Part shown: in pieces, positions 1 through 10,383 of the stretch
How the letters are laid out: each line of letters opens with the position of its first letter
Position numbering within the stretch: position 1 is the first letter of the stretch
NCBI GenBank assembly: GCA_012103315.1
Contig: WLWZ01000012.1
Coordinates: 62,001 to 126,000 of the forward strand
Length of the DNA stretch: 64,000 nt
Direction of reading: 5' to 3'
From: Alphaproteobacteria bacterium
GTDB lineage: Bacteria; Pseudomonadota; Alphaproteobacteria; MPNO01; UBA2964
The notes under the pieces: model-generated
Database searches by the model: none
What the model was told of the DNA's origin: nothing
The model's input: the letters and a program-made list of their open reading frames with translations, nothing else
Translations under genes and position numbers: made by a program

Positions 1-205
1 CAGTCGCCGCGTCATTGATAACGTCTAGTACTGCAACAAAGTTTTCTTCTTCATAATCTCTAATCATAGAGCCACTGATAATCATTCAAGTCATGCGTCG
101 TTTCATGTAGGACGATCAAATTCCACTCTTCAGCTTGCTTTCGCTGTCTTTTCAGACCTGTTATAAGATGTTAATCGGCACAAGGTCTCATGTTAAGTAT
201 TTGAA
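1..205. other. Region upstream of trpG, no gene supported
   Basis: No open frame of useful length is visible on either strand. One plus-strand frame entering from the left edge ends at TAG (28-30) and could be the tail of an upstream gene, but eight codons are too few to identify it. An extended -10 element, TG-T-TATAAG, lies at 159-167, which would start transcription near base 174, about 30 bases before trpG. No good -35 hexamer stands at the right distance, so the promoter is a weak call. Confidence 0.35.
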
Positions 206-793
206 ATGCTGCTCTTAATAGACAATTACGACAGCTTTACCTACAACTTGGTTCACTATTTGGGTGAACTCGGTGCTGAAACAGCTGTGTATCGCAATGA
301 TGCCCTATCAGTGGATGACGCCTTGGCATTGGAACCTGAAGCAATCGTTTTATCTCCTGGTCCTTGCGACCCTGATCAAGCGGGAATTTGTGTAGAACTT
401 ATAAAAATGACCGACGGCAAGATCCCAACATTAGGCGTATGCCTTGGCCACCAATCAATTGCCCAGGCCTTTGGCGCAGATATCATCAGAGCTAGTACGC
501 CAGTCCATGGAAAGCCCAGCAAAATTAGCCACGATGGATTGGGCTTGTTTCATGGGTTACCCAAAGAATTTGAAGCAATTCGATACCATTCTTTGACAGT
601 TGATCCAGATACGATGCCGGACACGCTAGCAATCAATGCCAAAACAAACGACAAGGTGGTTATGGGAATTTCTCATAATCAATGGCCTGTCTATGGCGTA
701 CAATTTCACCCGGAGAGTATTGATACCGAGCACGGTCATACTATTTTGGGAAATTTTCTTAATTTATCTCGGCAATGGAGGAACGCGGCATGA
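206..793 (+). CDS. trpG: Anthranilate synthase component II (glutamine amidotransferase)
   Basis: Releases ammonia from glutamine and passes it to TrpE for conversion of chorismate to anthranilate, the first committed step of tryptophan synthesis. The 195 residues are a single class I amidotransferase domain of normal length. The triad is visible: Cys79 in GVCLGHQ, and His168 and Glu170 in FHPES; the oxyanion motif SPGP is at 50-53. The same subunit can serve p-aminobenzoate synthase in some bacteria, so a dual role is possible. TrpE is not in the window. The start ATG has no strong ribosome site. The stop overlaps the trpD start as ATGA, so the two are translationally coupled. Confidence 0.95.
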   Translation: MLLLIDNYDSFTYNLVHYLGELGAETAVYRNDALSVDDALALEPEAIVLSPGPCDPDQAGICVELIKMTDGKIPTLGVCLGHQSIAQAFGADIIRASTPVHGKPSKISHDGLGLFHGLPKEFEAIRYHSLTVDPDTMPDTLAINAKTNDKVVMGISHNQWPVYGVQFHPESIDTEHGHTILGNFLNLSRQWRNAA

Positions 794-1833
794 ATAACGC
801 CGCCGAAGGGATTAAGCCCCTTCTAAACAAAGTCGCAGGTGGTCAAGCACTGAGCGAACCTGAAGCAGAAAAGGCATTCGACATAATCATGTCGGGTGAC
901 GCAACACCTTCACAAATAGGTGCCTTTCTGATGGCGCTACGTGTACGAGGCGAAACGGTCGACGAGATTACCGCCGCGGCCCGCATTATGAGATCAAAAG
1001 CCTTGATGATCTCCGCTCCGAAAAACGCCATAGATGTTGTTGGTACAGGTGGCGACGCCAGCGGAACACTTAATATCTCCACGGGTTCCGCTATTGTGGT
1101 CGCTGGTTGCGGCGTTCCAATAGCGAAACACGGTAATCGTGCCCTATCCTCACGGGCTGGTGCGGCAGATGTTCTTGGTGCTCTCGGCGTCAATATCGAC
1201 TGCGACATGCCTCTAATTGAAAAATCCATCCGAGAGGCCGGTATCGGCTTCATGATGGCGCCGAGACATCACAGTGCGACCCGCCACGTAGCCGGGCCTC
1301 GCGTAGAACTTGCTACCCGCACGATATTCAACATTCTCGGCCCACTGTCGAACCCGGCAGGTGTGAACAGGCTTCTTGTTGGCGTATTTGCCAAAGAATG
1401 GGTGGAGCCCATGGCGGAAGTGCTCGGTAAACTCGGCGCTGAAAAAGCATGGGTAATTCATGGCTCAGACGGGATTGATGAGTTGACCACCACGGGTCCT
1501 TCATATGTTTCGGCGTACGAAAATGGCAAGGTTACAAACTTCGAAGTATCGCCAAAGGATGCCGGCATCCCATTCTCCAAATCAGAAGACCTTAAAGGTG
1601 GTGACGCTAAAGAAAATGCCAAAGCCATGACTGCTATGTTGAGCGGAGAAAAGGGAGCCTTCCGCGATATCGTCATATACACTGCCGCCGCCGCCTTGAT
1701 TGTCGCCGACAAAGCCGGTGACCTCAAAGAAGGAGCAGGCATTGCCGCCGATGCAATCGATAGCGGCAAGGCCCAGAAAGCCCTTGATACGATGGTCAGC
1801 GTTACTAACGAAGGTAATAGCTCGGCGGCCTGA
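790..1833 (+). CDS. trpD: Anthranilate phosphoribosyltransferase
   Basis: Joins anthranilate to phosphoribosyl pyrophosphate to give phosphoribosylanthranilate, the second step of tryptophan synthesis. The 347 residues carry the PRPP-binding GTGGD motif at about 85-89 and KHGNR at about 113-117. The frame is open from an ATG at 775, but a GGAGG ribosome site at 777-781 sits 8 bases before the ATG at 790. That start also makes the usual ATGA overlap with trpG, so 790 is preferred. The stop TGA shares one base with the trpC ATG (TGATG). Confidence 0.95.
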   Translation: MNNAAEGIKPLLNKVAGGQALSEPEAEKAFDIIMSGDATPSQIGAFLMALRVRGETVDEITAAARIMRSKALMISAPKNAIDVVGTGGDASGTLNISTGSAIVVAGCGVPIAKHGNRALSSRAGAADVLGALGVNIDCDMPLIEKSIREAGIGFMMAPRHHSATRHVAGPRVELATRTIFNILGPLSNPAGVNRLLVGVFAKEWVEPMAEVLGKLGAEKAWVIHGSDGIDELTTTGPSYVSAYENGKVTNFEVSPKDAGIPFSKSEDLKGGDAKENAKAMTAMLSGEKGAFRDIVIYTAAAALIVADKAGDLKEGAGIAADAIDSGKAQKALDTMVSVTNEGNSSAA

Positions 1834-2654
1834 TGGATAATGTCCTAGATCGCATTTGCGCCGATAAACGCAAACATATTGCGGCCTGTAAGGCCATTCG
1901 GTCGGTCAGCGAAGTAGAGACAGCTGCTCGTGAAACCTCTGCACCCCGCGGTTTTGCTGACGCCTTGCACCGCGCTTCCAAAGATGGCTATGGGTTGATA
2001 TCTGAAATCAAACGGTCATCTCCGAGTAAGGGGCTGATCCGACCGGATTTCGATCCAGCTGTTCTTGCGACTGCGTACCAGTTCGGTGGCGCAACCTGCA
2101 TTTCGGTTCTTACTGACACTCCATATTTTGATGGCAATGATGATCATTTGATTAAGGCGAGAAACGCTGTTGAATTGCCCATCTTGCGTAAGGATTTTAT
2201 GCTGGACCCCTACCAAATTTATGAAGCACGTGCTTTAGGAGCCGACTGCATTTTGCTTATCATGGCGGCATTGTCTCAAAAAGATGCTGTAGAGCTCGAA
2301 AAGATCGCAATTTCTCTCGGAATGGATGCGCTGCTTGAAGTCCACAATGAAATAGAATTAGCGCAGGCGATGACACTTCAATCGCCATTAATCGGTGTCA
2401 ATAATCGAAATCTCAAAACGTTAAATACAGATACGAATACTACGAAGATGCTTGCCAGTCAGGTCCCGTCAGACAAGATTCTGATTTCTGAAAGCGGGCT
2501 GTATACACCTGACGATCTCTCCGAGATGGCAAATGCCGGCGCGAGATGCTTTCTAATCGGTGAATCCCTTATGCGCCAGGATGATGTGGCCGAAGCCGTC
2601 AGAACACTTCTCACTAATCCGGTACCGGCACCCCAAATGGAACAATCGCTGTGA
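1833..2654 (+). CDS. trpC: Indole-3-glycerol phosphate synthase
   Basis: Closes the ring of carboxyphenylaminodeoxyribulose phosphate to indole-3-glycerol phosphate. It is a single (beta/alpha)8 barrel of 273 residues. The family motifs are in order: [10 protein letters not shown] at 58-67, RKDFM at 119-123, GVNNRNL and then ISESGL in the phosphate-binding half. It is the monofunctional form with no fused TrpF. It starts on the last base of the trpD stop and ends in GTGA, overlapping moaC by 4 bases. trpF, trpB and trpA are not in the window. Confidence 0.95.
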   Translation: MDNVLDRICADKRKHIAACKAIRSVSEVETAARETSAPRGFADALHRASKDGYGLISEIKRSSPSKGLIRPDFDPAVLATAYQFGGATCISVLTDTPYFDGNDDHLIKARNAVELPILRKDFMLDPYQIYEARALGADCILLIMAALSQKDAVELEKIAISLGMDALLEVHNEIELAQAMTLQSPLIGVNNRNLKTLNTDTNTTKMLASQVPSDKILISESGLYTPDDLSEMANAGARCFLIGESLMRQDDVAEAVRTLLTNPVPAPQMEQSL

Positions 2655-3148
2655 CCCAGAAACCTCGCCTCAGCCATATCAATGATGACGGTAAAGCCGT
2701 CATGGTTGACGTTTCGAGTAAAGACGTTACGAGCCGCGTTGCAACGGCCGGTGGCACTGTCCTTATGGAAGCAGAGACGATGCGACTTGTTCAGGAAGGA
2801 GGCATGAAGAAAGGCGATGTCCTTTCCGTGGCACGCCTCGCCGGAATCATGGGCGCCAAGAAGACCCCGGAACTGATACCACTATGCCATCCCCTCGCCC
2901 TTCAAAAAATCGACATAGAGCTAACCCTCGTCCCCGACCGCAATGCCATTGATATTGAAGCCACTTGTAAAGTCGCCGGGCAAACAGGCGTTGAAATGGA
3001 AGCTCTAACCGCCGTATCCGTGGCGGCGTTGACGATTTACGATATGTGCAAAGCGGTAGATCGCACGATGCGACTGACAGACATTCGACTACTCGCTAAG
3101 TCCGGCGGTCAATCGGGTGATTTCCGGACCGATGGGCATGGCGCATGA
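2651..3148 (+). CDS. moaC: Cyclic pyranopterin monophosphate synthase
   Basis: Acts after MoaA to form cyclic pyranopterin monophosphate, the first stable intermediate of molybdenum cofactor synthesis. The 165 residues match the family length. Diagnostic motifs are PLCHPL near the middle and [28 protein letters not shown] sequence towards the end (a shortened part, EMEALTAV, is the clearest). The start is GTG, overlapping the trpC stop as GTGA. The gene overlaps moeA by 4 bases (ATGA), so these cofactor genes are transcribed with the trp genes, an arrangement known in other alphaproteobacteria. Confidence 0.95.
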   Translation: MTQKPRLSHINDDGKAVMVDVSSKDVTSRVATAGGTVLMEAETMRLVQEGGMKKGDVLSVARLAGIMGAKKTPELIPLCHPLALQKIDIELTLVPDRNAIDIEATCKVAGQTGVEMEALTAVSVAALTIYDMCKAVDRTMRLTDIRLLAKSGGQSGDFRTDGHGA

Positions 3149-4362
3149 TTTCTGTTGAGGAAGCCAGAAACCAGATAAAGGCTGATATGCCTTTAATGCC
3201 TCCGGAACAGGTCTCGCTTTCTGAGGCCCTCGGACGTGTTCTCGCACAGGACGTTGCCGCGAGGCGTACTCAGCCTCCCCATGCTGTATCCGCGATGGAT
3301 GGCTATGCCGTTCGTTCAGAAGACGTTGAGAAACTACCGGCGACACTTAATATCGTGGGTCATGTTCCTGCAGGACAAGCCTATGACGGCACCGTTTCTC
3401 AAGGCCAGGCGGTTCGGATATTCACCGGCGCAACAGTCCCGGATGGCGCCAATACCATAGTCATTCAAGAAAACACCGAACGAGATGGCAACCAGGTCAA
3501 TGTTGTGGATGGCAAAGCGCCCGTTGGGCGTTATATCCGACCGGCTGGTTTGGATTTTACCGAAGGTGACGTTCTCCTCTCGGCGGGCCATGTTTTAACA
3601 GCGCGTGATATCGGCTTGGCTGCTGGAATGAATGTTCCATGGCTGACCGTTAGAAGAAAGCCACGAATTGCTATCCTGGCAACTGGCGACGAAATCGTAA
3701 TGCCGGGAGATCCCATCGGCCCGAATCAAATCGTAAGCTCTAACGGACCTGCGCTCGCCGGGTTCATAACTGCCCGTGGTGGCATCCCTGTGGACCTTGG
3801 CATCGCCCCTGACTCGGAAGACACTCTACGGATTATGGCTGCCGGGGCCAAAGGTGCGGACATGCTTATCACCTGTGGCGGGGCATCTGTTGGAGATCAT
3901 GATCTCGTTCAAAAAGTATTGGGAGAAATCGGACTTGAAATCGATTTCTGGCGTATTGCTATGCGCCCAGGCAAGCCATTGATGTTCGGCCATATCGACG
4001 AAACTCGGATGTTAGGGCTCCCCGGCAACCCAGTTTCATCCCTTGTATGTGCCACAATTTTTCTTGGCCCCGCCCTCAATGCACTACTCGGATGCACAGC
4101 TGATGATGCAGTGTATGAGACTGCAACCCTCACAAAGCCGCTCTCTGAAAACGATGAGCGCGAGGACTATTTGCGAGCGACAATTGACCGAAACTCCGAT
4201 GGGTCGTTAACAGCAACACCTTTTAGTAAGCAAGACAGCTCTGTTTTTTCCGGCCTCGCCCGCGCCGACGCCTTGATCATTCGAGAGCCATATTCTCCCG
4301 CAATCGAAGAAGGTCAACCAGTCCGCGTCATGAGGCTTGGTGGCGGCATTCTCAGTATCTGA
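3145..4362 (+). CDS. moeA: Molybdopterin molybdotransferase
   Basis: Inserts molybdate into adenylylated molybdopterin to complete the cofactor. The 405 residues cover the normal MoeA domains: [10 protein letters not shown] at 49-58, TGDE at 180-183, the MPT-binding GGASVGDHD at 245-253, MRPGKP at 273-278 and GLPGNP at 291-296. It is the last gene of the trpGDC-moaC-moeA run. A hairpin with a short T tract follows about 40 bases after its stop, where the lexA promoter also lies. Confidence 0.95.
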   Translation: MISVEEARNQIKADMPLMPPEQVSLSEALGRVLAQDVAARRTQPPHAVSAMDGYAVRSEDVEKLPATLNIVGHVPAGQAYDGTVSQGQAVRIFTGATVPDGANTIVIQENTERDGNQVNVVDGKAPVGRYIRPAGLDFTEGDVLLSAGHVLTARDIGLAAGMNVPWLTVRRKPRIAILATGDEIVMPGDPIGPNQIVSSNGPALAGFITARGGIPVDLGIAPDSEDTLRIMAAGAKGADMLITCGGASVGDHDLVQKVLGEIGLEIDFWRIAMRPGKPLMFGHIDETRMLGLPGNPVSSLVCATIFLGPALNALLGCTADDAVYETATLTKPLSENDEREDYLRATIDRNSDGSLTATPFSKQDSSVFSGLARADALIIREPYSPAIEEGQPVRVMRLGGGILSI

Positions 4363-4386
4363 TTCGAAAATAGCGCTGTTTCCGGC

Positions 4387-4415
4387 TTGACGCCAAAATA
4401 GAACCAAACTAGAAC
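4387..4415 (+). promoter_or_regulatory. lexA promoter with LexA operator
   Basis: A sigma70-type promoter can be read as TTGACG (4387-4392), 17 bases, TAGAAC (4410-4415). A perfect alphaproteobacterial LexA box, GAAC-CAAACTA-GAAC, occupies 4401-4415 and covers the -10 element. This is the expected arrangement for LexA repressing its own gene, with release after RecA-stimulated self-cleavage. The box is 76 bases before the lexA ATG. Confidence 0.8.
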
Positions 4416-4443
4416 ATACCTAATGTTTTTGTTTGGTTCTTTT
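4400..4443 (+). terminator. Possible moeA terminator hairpin overlapping the LexA box
   Basis: Perfect 10-bp arms AGAACCAAAC (4400-4409) and GTTTGGTTCT (4431-4440) enclose a 21-base loop and are followed by TTT. In read-through RNA from moeA this could form a Rho-independent terminator, though the long loop and modest GC make it weak. The left arm contains the first half of the LexA box, so the repeat may instead be an operator feature. Confidence 0.4.
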
Positions 4444-4490
4444 CGATCCTATAGAAATTCTCACGCAGCCGCGTTGCCGGAGTCATCAAA

Positions 4491-5180
4491 ATGCTGACGA
4501 AAAAACAGTACGACCTACTGCAATTTATCGATAATCATCTTAAGTCCAGGGGGGTCTCCCCATCCTTTGACGAGATGAAAGATGCTTTGGGGCTAAAGTC
4601 CAAATCGGGTATCCACCGGCTGATTACGGGATTGGAAGAACGCGGGTTTATTCGCCGCCTGCCCCATCGTGCCAGGGCGCTCGAAGTCATTCAGTTACCA
4701 GACAACTTAAAGCAACCGGAAAGGATCAATTCGGGTTTTACACCGAATGTCATTGAAGGTGGCTTCAACGAAGAACCAGCAAACCAATTCGGAGACAGCG
4801 TCATTCAGGTCCCCCTCTATGGACGAATTGCGGCAGGTCTTCCTATTGAAGCTGTTCGGGACGACACTGCAACAACGGACGTACCCGCCGCCATGTTAGG
4901 ACGCGGAGACCATTACGCTCTGGAAGTTCAAGGTGGTTCGATGATCGATGCTGGTATTCATGACGGCGATATAGCAGTCATCGAACGGCTCGATAACGCA
5001 GATAATGGTGCAATCATCGTTGCCTTAGTTGACGAGAATGAAGTCACCTTGAAGCGATTACGCCGCAAAGGGCAATCCATTGCGCTCGAACCCGCAAACG
5101 AACAGCATGAAACTCGGATTTTCGGACCTGATCGAGTAAAGGTTCAAGGCCGTCTTAAAGCAATTTTGCGTCAGTATTAA
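4491..5180 (+). CDS. lexA: SOS repressor LexA
   Basis: Represses DNA-damage genes and cleaves itself when RecA is active. The N-terminal winged helix-turn-helix spans about 1-70, with recognition sequence around SKSGIHRL. The C-terminal S24 peptidase domain shows the Ala115-Gly116 cleavage site in RIAAGLP, Ser150 in GGSMID and Lys188 in TLKRL, the standard Ser-Lys dyad. The length of 229 residues is normal for alphaproteobacteria, whose linker is longer than in E. coli. A GGAG ribosome site stands 8 bases before the ATG. The gene has its own LexA-box promoter and ends 5 bases from the convergent comEC. Confidence 0.97.
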   Translation: MLTKKQYDLLQFIDNHLKSRGVSPSFDEMKDALGLKSKSGIHRLITGLEERGFIRRLPHRARALEVIQLPDNLKQPERINSGFTPNVIEGGFNEEPANQFGDSVIQVPLYGRIAAGLPIEAVRDDTATTDVPAAMLGRGDHYALEVQGGSMIDAGIHDGDIAVIERLDNADNGAIIVALVDENEVTLKRLRRKGQSIALEPANEQHETRIFGPDRVKVQGRLKAILRQY

Positions 5181-5185
5181 CAGAC

Positions 5186-7321
5186 TTACCGTTGCTTCTT
5201 AAACTCTCGCGGATAGCGTGACCACGGACGTCGGCCCGCTGTGCTGCCGATTGACTTTATCGTAACCCTATCTCGATCAAGAAAGACAACGTGGTTCCCA
5301 TTCCGCCATAAGTCAAAACGATCGATAACATTTTCTGATGTCTGGCATGCCGGTCGGCTGACGGGGATCGTAGCGACAATAATGTCTGACATCGAACAAT
5401 CTTCCAGGATTGCTGCAGGATGCCAGAGGAGTGATATTTGCTGCCCATTTTTATAGAAAACACATCCCAATCCGTCACACCGCATCACCGAATTCTCAAT
5501 TTTAGGGTTCTGCGAGACATTTTGAACTCTGTTACCCGTTCGACGTAGCCAAGTTTCTATAACAATCCCCTTCCGACCTTTTATAAAAAACAACCTTCCA
5601 TCAACATCTCTGACCGCTATTTGATTACCCGAAGCTGAAATAAACACATCGGGAATTGGCACACCGGGAAGCATGACTAATGCGATAACGATAGGAACCA
5701 TTCCGAGATAGCGCACTGTGTGCTGCCAAAGACATAGCCATAAGCCCCCAAGGGCAATTGCGCTAAGAAGCCAGCCATTCATCGCTGACATAGCATATAC
5801 GGCTCCGGGTAACTCCTGTACAAACCGAGCAATCGACACGATTGCTTCGATGCCCGATCCCATTGCCATAAGGGGATAGTTTTCCAGATCAAAGGGCATC
5901 AGAACAACCGCTACAATCGCAAACGGCATTATCCAGAGCCCCGTTATTGGAACGGCCAAAACATTGGCTAACATGCTATAGAGCGCAACTTGGTTGAAAT
6001 GAAATAATGCAAATGGCGCCGTCGCCAAACTCGCGACGACAGTCGTAAGCAGAACGCCGGCAATATAAAATGTTAAGCGAAATACCGGCGTCATCGCCCT
6101 CGTTATGGGCAGAAAAGACCCCCGTTCATAAACAGCAACGAGGGCTATAACGGCCGCAAATGACATCTGAAAACTAACGTTAAAAAGGCTCTCAGGGACG
6201 ATCGCTAATATCGCACAGCCTGCCCATGCCACCATTTGCATTGAGATGGCCCGTCGATCAATCATCACTGCCAGCAACGCCAGGCTAAGCATTAGAAATG
6301 CCCTTTGTGTTGGCAGTGTCATTCCGGAAATCAGGAGATAAAAGAAACTCCCAAAAAGAGCCATACCAGCGGCCCATTTCTTGATAGGCCAACGGATGGC
6401 AATTGGTTCTACCAAAGACAGTAGAAACCGGCACACAAAGAATAGAATTCCTGCGACAAGACCGATGTGAAGACCCGAGATAGCCAACAAATGTGCTAAT
6501 CCAGATTCTCGCATAGCGGAAAGGACATCATCAGGTATCCTTCCGCGTTCGCCAGTAATTAACGCAGCGGCAAAACCACCTGTGGTTCCGGGAAGACTCC
6601 GTAAAATGCGCTCAGTGAGAGTTTGCCGCAAACGAGCAATCGCCGTACGCAACTCGTTATCTTCTGATTGTCTCAACAATTCAGGCTTACGAACGGCATA
6701 GCCAACGGCGCCAAGGCGTTTGAAAAATGCCTGCTTAGAAAAATCAAAAGCCCCGGGCATCGCCGGGGCAGCTGGAGGATAGAGAACCGCGCGAATTCGT
6801 AACTTATCGCCCGCTCTCACTATCGGGCTGTCACCTTTGATCGTGATCCGAACATGGGACGGCGTCTTATGCCGCATTAACAGATCAATACTCACCTCTG
6901 AAAGAGTAACCCTATGGCCTCTCGCCTTCGGCTCCCATCGATTGACAATTCCGTTAACCCAAATCGGCCCTGTCTTCTTCTCGAGTACCGGTGCAGATAC
7001 TAAATAAGTTCGGAGTTGTCCTGATGTAAAACCAAGAACAGGTATCAAAAAAATCAGGAAAACGATCGTGTTCCGCCTGATCGCGGAAATAAATATCCAA
7101 CCGCTGGTCAAAATACTGATTAGAACCGGTCCGACCCAGATTGCGGGTTCTTGAGATAGCTGGAAATACACGGCGATACCACAAGCCAAGAAAACCGGAC
7201 ACCAAAGAATCCAACGAGACCGTTCCTCAACGACCCATGATAAGACATTCACGCGTACGCCATGACTTTGGCGTCCCGTTTTATCAATTCGATTTAACGA
7301 GCTGTCGGGTTCTCGGGGCAT
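5186..7321 (-). CDS. comEC: ComEC/Rec2-family membrane protein without the C-terminal hydrolase motif
   Basis: ComEC forms the inner-membrane channel for uptake of single-stranded DNA in competent bacteria. The 711 residues show an N-terminal membrane and DUF4131-type region (about 30-190), then the polytopic competence domain (about 225-540) with the signature GERGRIPDDVLSAMRESGLAHLLAISGLH in part (LLAISGLH is clearest). The last 170 residues hold no HxHxDH metallo-beta-lactamase motif, unlike Bacillus ComEC; many alphaproteobacterial homologues look the same. No other competence genes are near, so DNA uptake is unproven. It is convergent with lexA and divergent from gltX. Confidence 0.85.
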   Translation of the reverse strand: MPREPDSSLNRIDKTGRQSHGVRVNVLSWVVEERSRWILWCPVFLACGIAVYFQLSQEPAIWVGPVLISILTSGWIFISAIRRNTIVFLIFLIPVLGFTSGQLRTYLVSAPVLEKKTGPIWVNGIVNRWEPKARGHRVTLSEVSIDLLMRHKTPSHVRITIKGDSPIVRAGDKLRIRAVLYPPAAPAMPGAFDFSKQAFFKRLGAVGYAVRKPELLRQSEDNELRTAIARLRQTLTERILRSLPGTTGGFAAALITGERGRIPDDVLSAMRESGLAHLLAISGLHIGLVAGILFFVCRFLLSLVEPIAIRWPIKKWAAGMALFGSFFYLLISGMTLPTQRAFLMLSLALLAVMIDRRAISMQMVAWAGCAILAIVPESLFNVSFQMSFAAVIALVAVYERGSFLPITRAMTPVFRLTFYIAGVLLTTVVASLATAPFALFHFNQVALYSMLANVLAVPITGLWIMPFAIVAVVLMPFDLENYPLMAMGSGIEAIVSIARFVQELPGAVYAMSAMNGWLLSAIALGGLWLCLWQHTVRYLGMVPIVIALVMLPGVPIPDVFISASGNQIAVRDVDGRLFFIKGRKGIVIETWLRRTGNRVQNVSQNPKIENSVMRCDGLGCVFYKNGQQISLLWHPAAILEDCSMSDIIVATIPVSRPACQTSENVIDRFDLWRNGNHVVFLDRDRVTIKSIGSTAGRRPWSRYPREFKKQR

Positions 7322-7470
7322 GATCGCAAAGACACCTATTTTGTCGCAATCATATGATATTCGCTGTTTGCTGGTTCTTCTACTTGCAGTTGCTGAATGA
7401 TCTTTCTAAGTCTGACAAGTAATGCATGGCCCGCTTAGATGTGTTATCTCCCCTTCTCATTTCCCTATAA

Positions 7471-8886
7471 ATGATCGATCACATGAGTGTAATTACCAGA
7501 TTTTCTCCGTCACCCACTGGCCTCCTTCATATTGGAGGAGCCCGAACCGCTTTGTTTAATTGGCTTTTTGCTCAACACCATGGCGGAAAATATCTATTAC
7601 GCATCGAAGATACCGACCGCAAACGATCTACCCAAGAAGCCATAGATGCCATCATCGACGGTTTGAATTGGTTAGGCCTCGAAGCTGACCAACCCCCGGT
7701 GTTTCAATCACAAAACCTCCAGCGTCACTCAGAGGTCGCCAATAACCTACTAAACGCCGGCAAAGCCTATTACTGCTACTGTTCTCCAGAAGAACTAACA
7801 GTCATGCGTGAAAAAGCTCGCGCTGCTGGAAGCACACGCCTCTATGACGGTACATGGCGGGATAGAGATACGGCCGACGCCCCAAACGATATAAAGCCCG
7901 TAGTCCGATTTAAGGCGCCTCTCGATGACGAAACAGTAATTCAGGACCTCGTTCAGGGTTCTGTTACTGTCGCCAATTCTCAACTGGACGATATGATATT
8001 GTTGCGGGCTGACGGCTCTCCGACTTACATGCTTTCTGTGGTCGTCGATGACCATGATATGGGCATAACCCATGCTATACGCGGCGATGACCATCTTACG
8101 AATGCATTCCGGCAATCCCAGCTGTTCCAGGCGATTGGCTGGACCCCACCAGAATACGCACATATTCCCCTTATTCACGGCCCAGATGGCACAAAACTCT
8201 CAAAAAGACACGGCGCCCTCGGAATCCAAGCATATCAGGAAATGGGATATCTACCGGAAGCCCTCTTGAACTATCTGATGCGGCTTGGCTGGAGCCATGG
8301 CGATGATGAAATAATTTCCTTAGAGCAAGCGATTAAGTGGTTCGAAATTCAGGATGTCGGACGTGGCGCTGCTCGCATTGATTTTGACAAGTTATCGTCA
8401 GTAAATTCTCATTACATCCGAGAAGCTTCGGATCAAACACTCGCAAACTTAATCCAAGAGCCAATCGCGGAAAGAATACAAAAGCCTTTCGATACAGAGA
8501 TGAGCCAGCGCCTTGTTATGGCAATGCCAGGGTTAAAATCTCGTGCGAAGACAATCCCAGAACTAATTGAAACTTCTTTATTTTATTTTTACCTCCGGCC
8601 GCTAGAGATCAATGAGAAAGCCACGAAGTCGTTAGATAACGAAGCACGAAATAGACTGGGACGACTTTCAGAGTTGTTATCAGAACTATCTCCTTGGTCC
8701 GAAGAGGCAATCAATGAAGCAGTCCATAAATTTGCAGAAAATGAAGACATCAAATTGGGGAAAATAGCGCAGCCATTTCGTGCCGCCCTTACCGGCACAA
8801 CAGTCTCTCCCGGAATCTTTGAGGTCGCAATGGTACTCGGGCAGGAAGAGACTATTTCCCGTCTCAAGGACGTGATGACCAATTAA
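7471..8886 (+). CDS. gltX: Glutamyl-tRNA synthetase
   Basis: Charges tRNA-Glu with glutamate. It is a class I synthetase of 471 residues with the HIGH-type motif HIGG at 20-23 in SPTGLLHIGG, the KMSKS-type motif KLSKR at 242-246 and a CYC zinc-like segment at 102-104. The C-terminal anticodon-binding half is present. A second ATG four codons in (7483) is an equally good start, since neither has a clear ribosome site. Alphaproteobacteria often carry a second GltX copy that also charges tRNA-Gln; this window cannot decide which type this is. Confidence 0.95.
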   Translation: MIDHMSVITRFSPSPTGLLHIGGARTALFNWLFAQHHGGKYLLRIEDTDRKRSTQEAIDAIIDGLNWLGLEADQPPVFQSQNLQRHSEVANNLLNAGKAYYCYCSPEELTVMREKARAAGSTRLYDGTWRDRDTADAPNDIKPVVRFKAPLDDETVIQDLVQGSVTVANSQLDDMILLRADGSPTYMLSVVVDDHDMGITHAIRGDDHLTNAFRQSQLFQAIGWTPPEYAHIPLIHGPDGTKLSKRHGALGIQAYQEMGYLPEALLNYLMRLGWSHGDDEIISLEQAIKWFEIQDVGRGAARIDFDKLSSVNSHYIREASDQTLANLIQEPIAERIQKPFDTEMSQRLVMAMPGLKSRAKTIPELIETSLFYFYLRPLEINEKATKSLDNEARNRLGRLSELLSELSPWSEEAINEAVHKFAENEDIKLGKIAQPFRAALTGTTVSPGIFEVAMVLGQEETISRLKDVMTN

Positions 8887-9005
8887 CGCCATGCGATTGA
8901 AATGACCGAATTAATCAGCTACTTTCCCGGCACCTCAAATCTTAACCATATTGCGCTACTGCATAGAAGCCGGGGCTTCCGCAGGCGCTACGAAGGATAA
9001 TCCGT

Positions 9006-10331
9006 ATGAGCCAAAAATCCTCCGCTGCGGGAACGGCATCAAACAGCAACGTCACAATTACTGATAACGTCTCGGGAAAAGAAGCTACTTTTCCAATTCT
9101 GACGGGTACCGAAGGTCCCCCTGTCATCGATATCCGAAAACTATACGCGGAAACCGGATATTTCACCTATGACCCAGGATTTATAGCAACAGGCAGTTGC
9201 GAGTCTAAAATCACCTATATCGATGGTGATAATGGCATCTTACTTCATCGCGGCTATCCAATTGAACAGCTTGCAGAGCAAAGTGATTTTCTCGAAGTTT
9301 GCTACCTGCTCCTTTATGGCGAGTTGCCTAATCAGGGACAAAAAACCGAATTCGATCGCGCAATAACCTTGCACACGATGCTCCATGAGCAGCTGACCAA
9401 TTTCTATAGGGGATTCCGACGAGATGCCCACCCTATGGCAATCATGTGTGGTGTGGTCGGTGCTCTATCAGCATTTTATCACGATAGTACGGACATCTCC
9501 GACCCCCATCAGCGCATGGTCGCTTCCTACCGGATGGTCGCAAAAATGCCAACGATAGCGGGTTGGGCATATAAATATTCCCTCGGCCAACCGTTCGTGT
9601 ATCCGCGAAACGATCTTGGATTTGCAGAAAACTTCCTGCACATGATGTTTGGGACACCCTGCGAGGATTACGAAATCAATCCGATCATTGCCAAAGCAAT
9701 GGATCGCATCTTAATTTTGCATGCAGACCACGAACAAAACGCCTCTACCTCAACGGTCCGCCTGACCGGATCAAGTGGCGCCAATCCGTTCGCGTGTATT
9801 TCTGCAGGTATTGCAAGTCTCTGGGGTCCTGCACATGGCGGCGCTAACGAAGCTGTGCTTAACATGCTTGGTGAAATTGGTAGCAAAGAGAATATTCATA
9901 CCTACATCAAGAAAGCCAAAGATCCTGACGATCCTTTCCGTATCATGGGTTTCGGCCACCGGGTCTATAAGAACTTTGATCCACGCGCGAAGATCATGCG
10001 TGAAACCTGCCATTCGGTTCTTGGTGAACTCGATATCCGTGACGAACCCCTTCTCGACCTCGCAATGGAACTCGAACGTATCGCATTGGAAGACGAGTAT
10101 TTTGTTGATCGGAAGCTTTATCCCAACGTCGACTTCTACTCAGGTATTATTTTCCAGGCTTTAGGGATCCCGACAACGATGTTTACCGTACTGTTTGCTG
10201 TTGCTCGTACTGTTGGCTGGATCGCACAATGGAACGAAATGATTGAGGACCCAAGCCAGAAAATAGGTCGCCCAAGACAGCTCTATACCGGCGCTGACCG
10301 GCGCGATCTTTTGCCAATTTCCGACCGCTGA
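9006..10331 (+). CDS. gltA: Citrate synthase
   Basis: Condenses acetyl-CoA and oxaloacetate to citrate, the entry step of the TCA cycle. The 441 residues match the type II hexameric enzyme of Gram-negative bacteria. The catalytic segments are visible: HADHEQNAS, then [18 protein letters not shown] with the second catalytic His, and the Asp-containing DFYSG. An AAGGA ribosome site lies about 10 bases before the ATG. A small hairpin (GAAGC-CGGG-GCTTC, 8966-8979) precedes it and may be in the leader. A strong hairpin terminator follows. Confidence 0.97.
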   Translation: MSQKSSAAGTASNSNVTITDNVSGKEATFPILTGTEGPPVIDIRKLYAETGYFTYDPGFIATGSCESKITYIDGDNGILLHRGYPIEQLAEQSDFLEVCYLLLYGELPNQGQKTEFDRAITLHTMLHEQLTNFYRGFRRDAHPMAIMCGVVGALSAFYHDSTDISDPHQRMVASYRMVAKMPTIAGWAYKYSLGQPFVYPRNDLGFAENFLHMMFGTPCEDYEINPIIAKAMDRILILHADHEQNASTSTVRLTGSSGANPFACISAGIASLWGPAHGGANEAVLNMLGEIGSKENIHTYIKKAKDPDDPFRIMGFGHRVYKNFDPRAKIMRETCHSVLGELDIRDEPLLDLAMELERIALEDEYFVDRKLYPNVDFYSGIIFQALGIPTTMFTVLFAVARTVGWIAQWNEMIEDPSQKIGRPRQLYTGADRRDLLPISDR

Positions 10332-10352
10332 TTTTCAAGGACGCACCGTCGT

Positions 10353-10381
10353 AAAAGGGGTGCCATTAGGTGCCCCTTTTT
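10353..10381. terminator. Bidirectional terminator between gltA and lpxB
   Basis: A 12-bp stem, AAAAGGGGTGCC and GGTGCCCCTTTT with two G-U pairs, closes an ATTA loop. It gives a T tract on the plus strand after gltA and, by its AAAA arm, a T tract on the minus strand directly after the lpxB stop at 10384. One hairpin thus serves two convergent genes. Confidence 0.85.
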
Positions 10382-10383
10382 GT

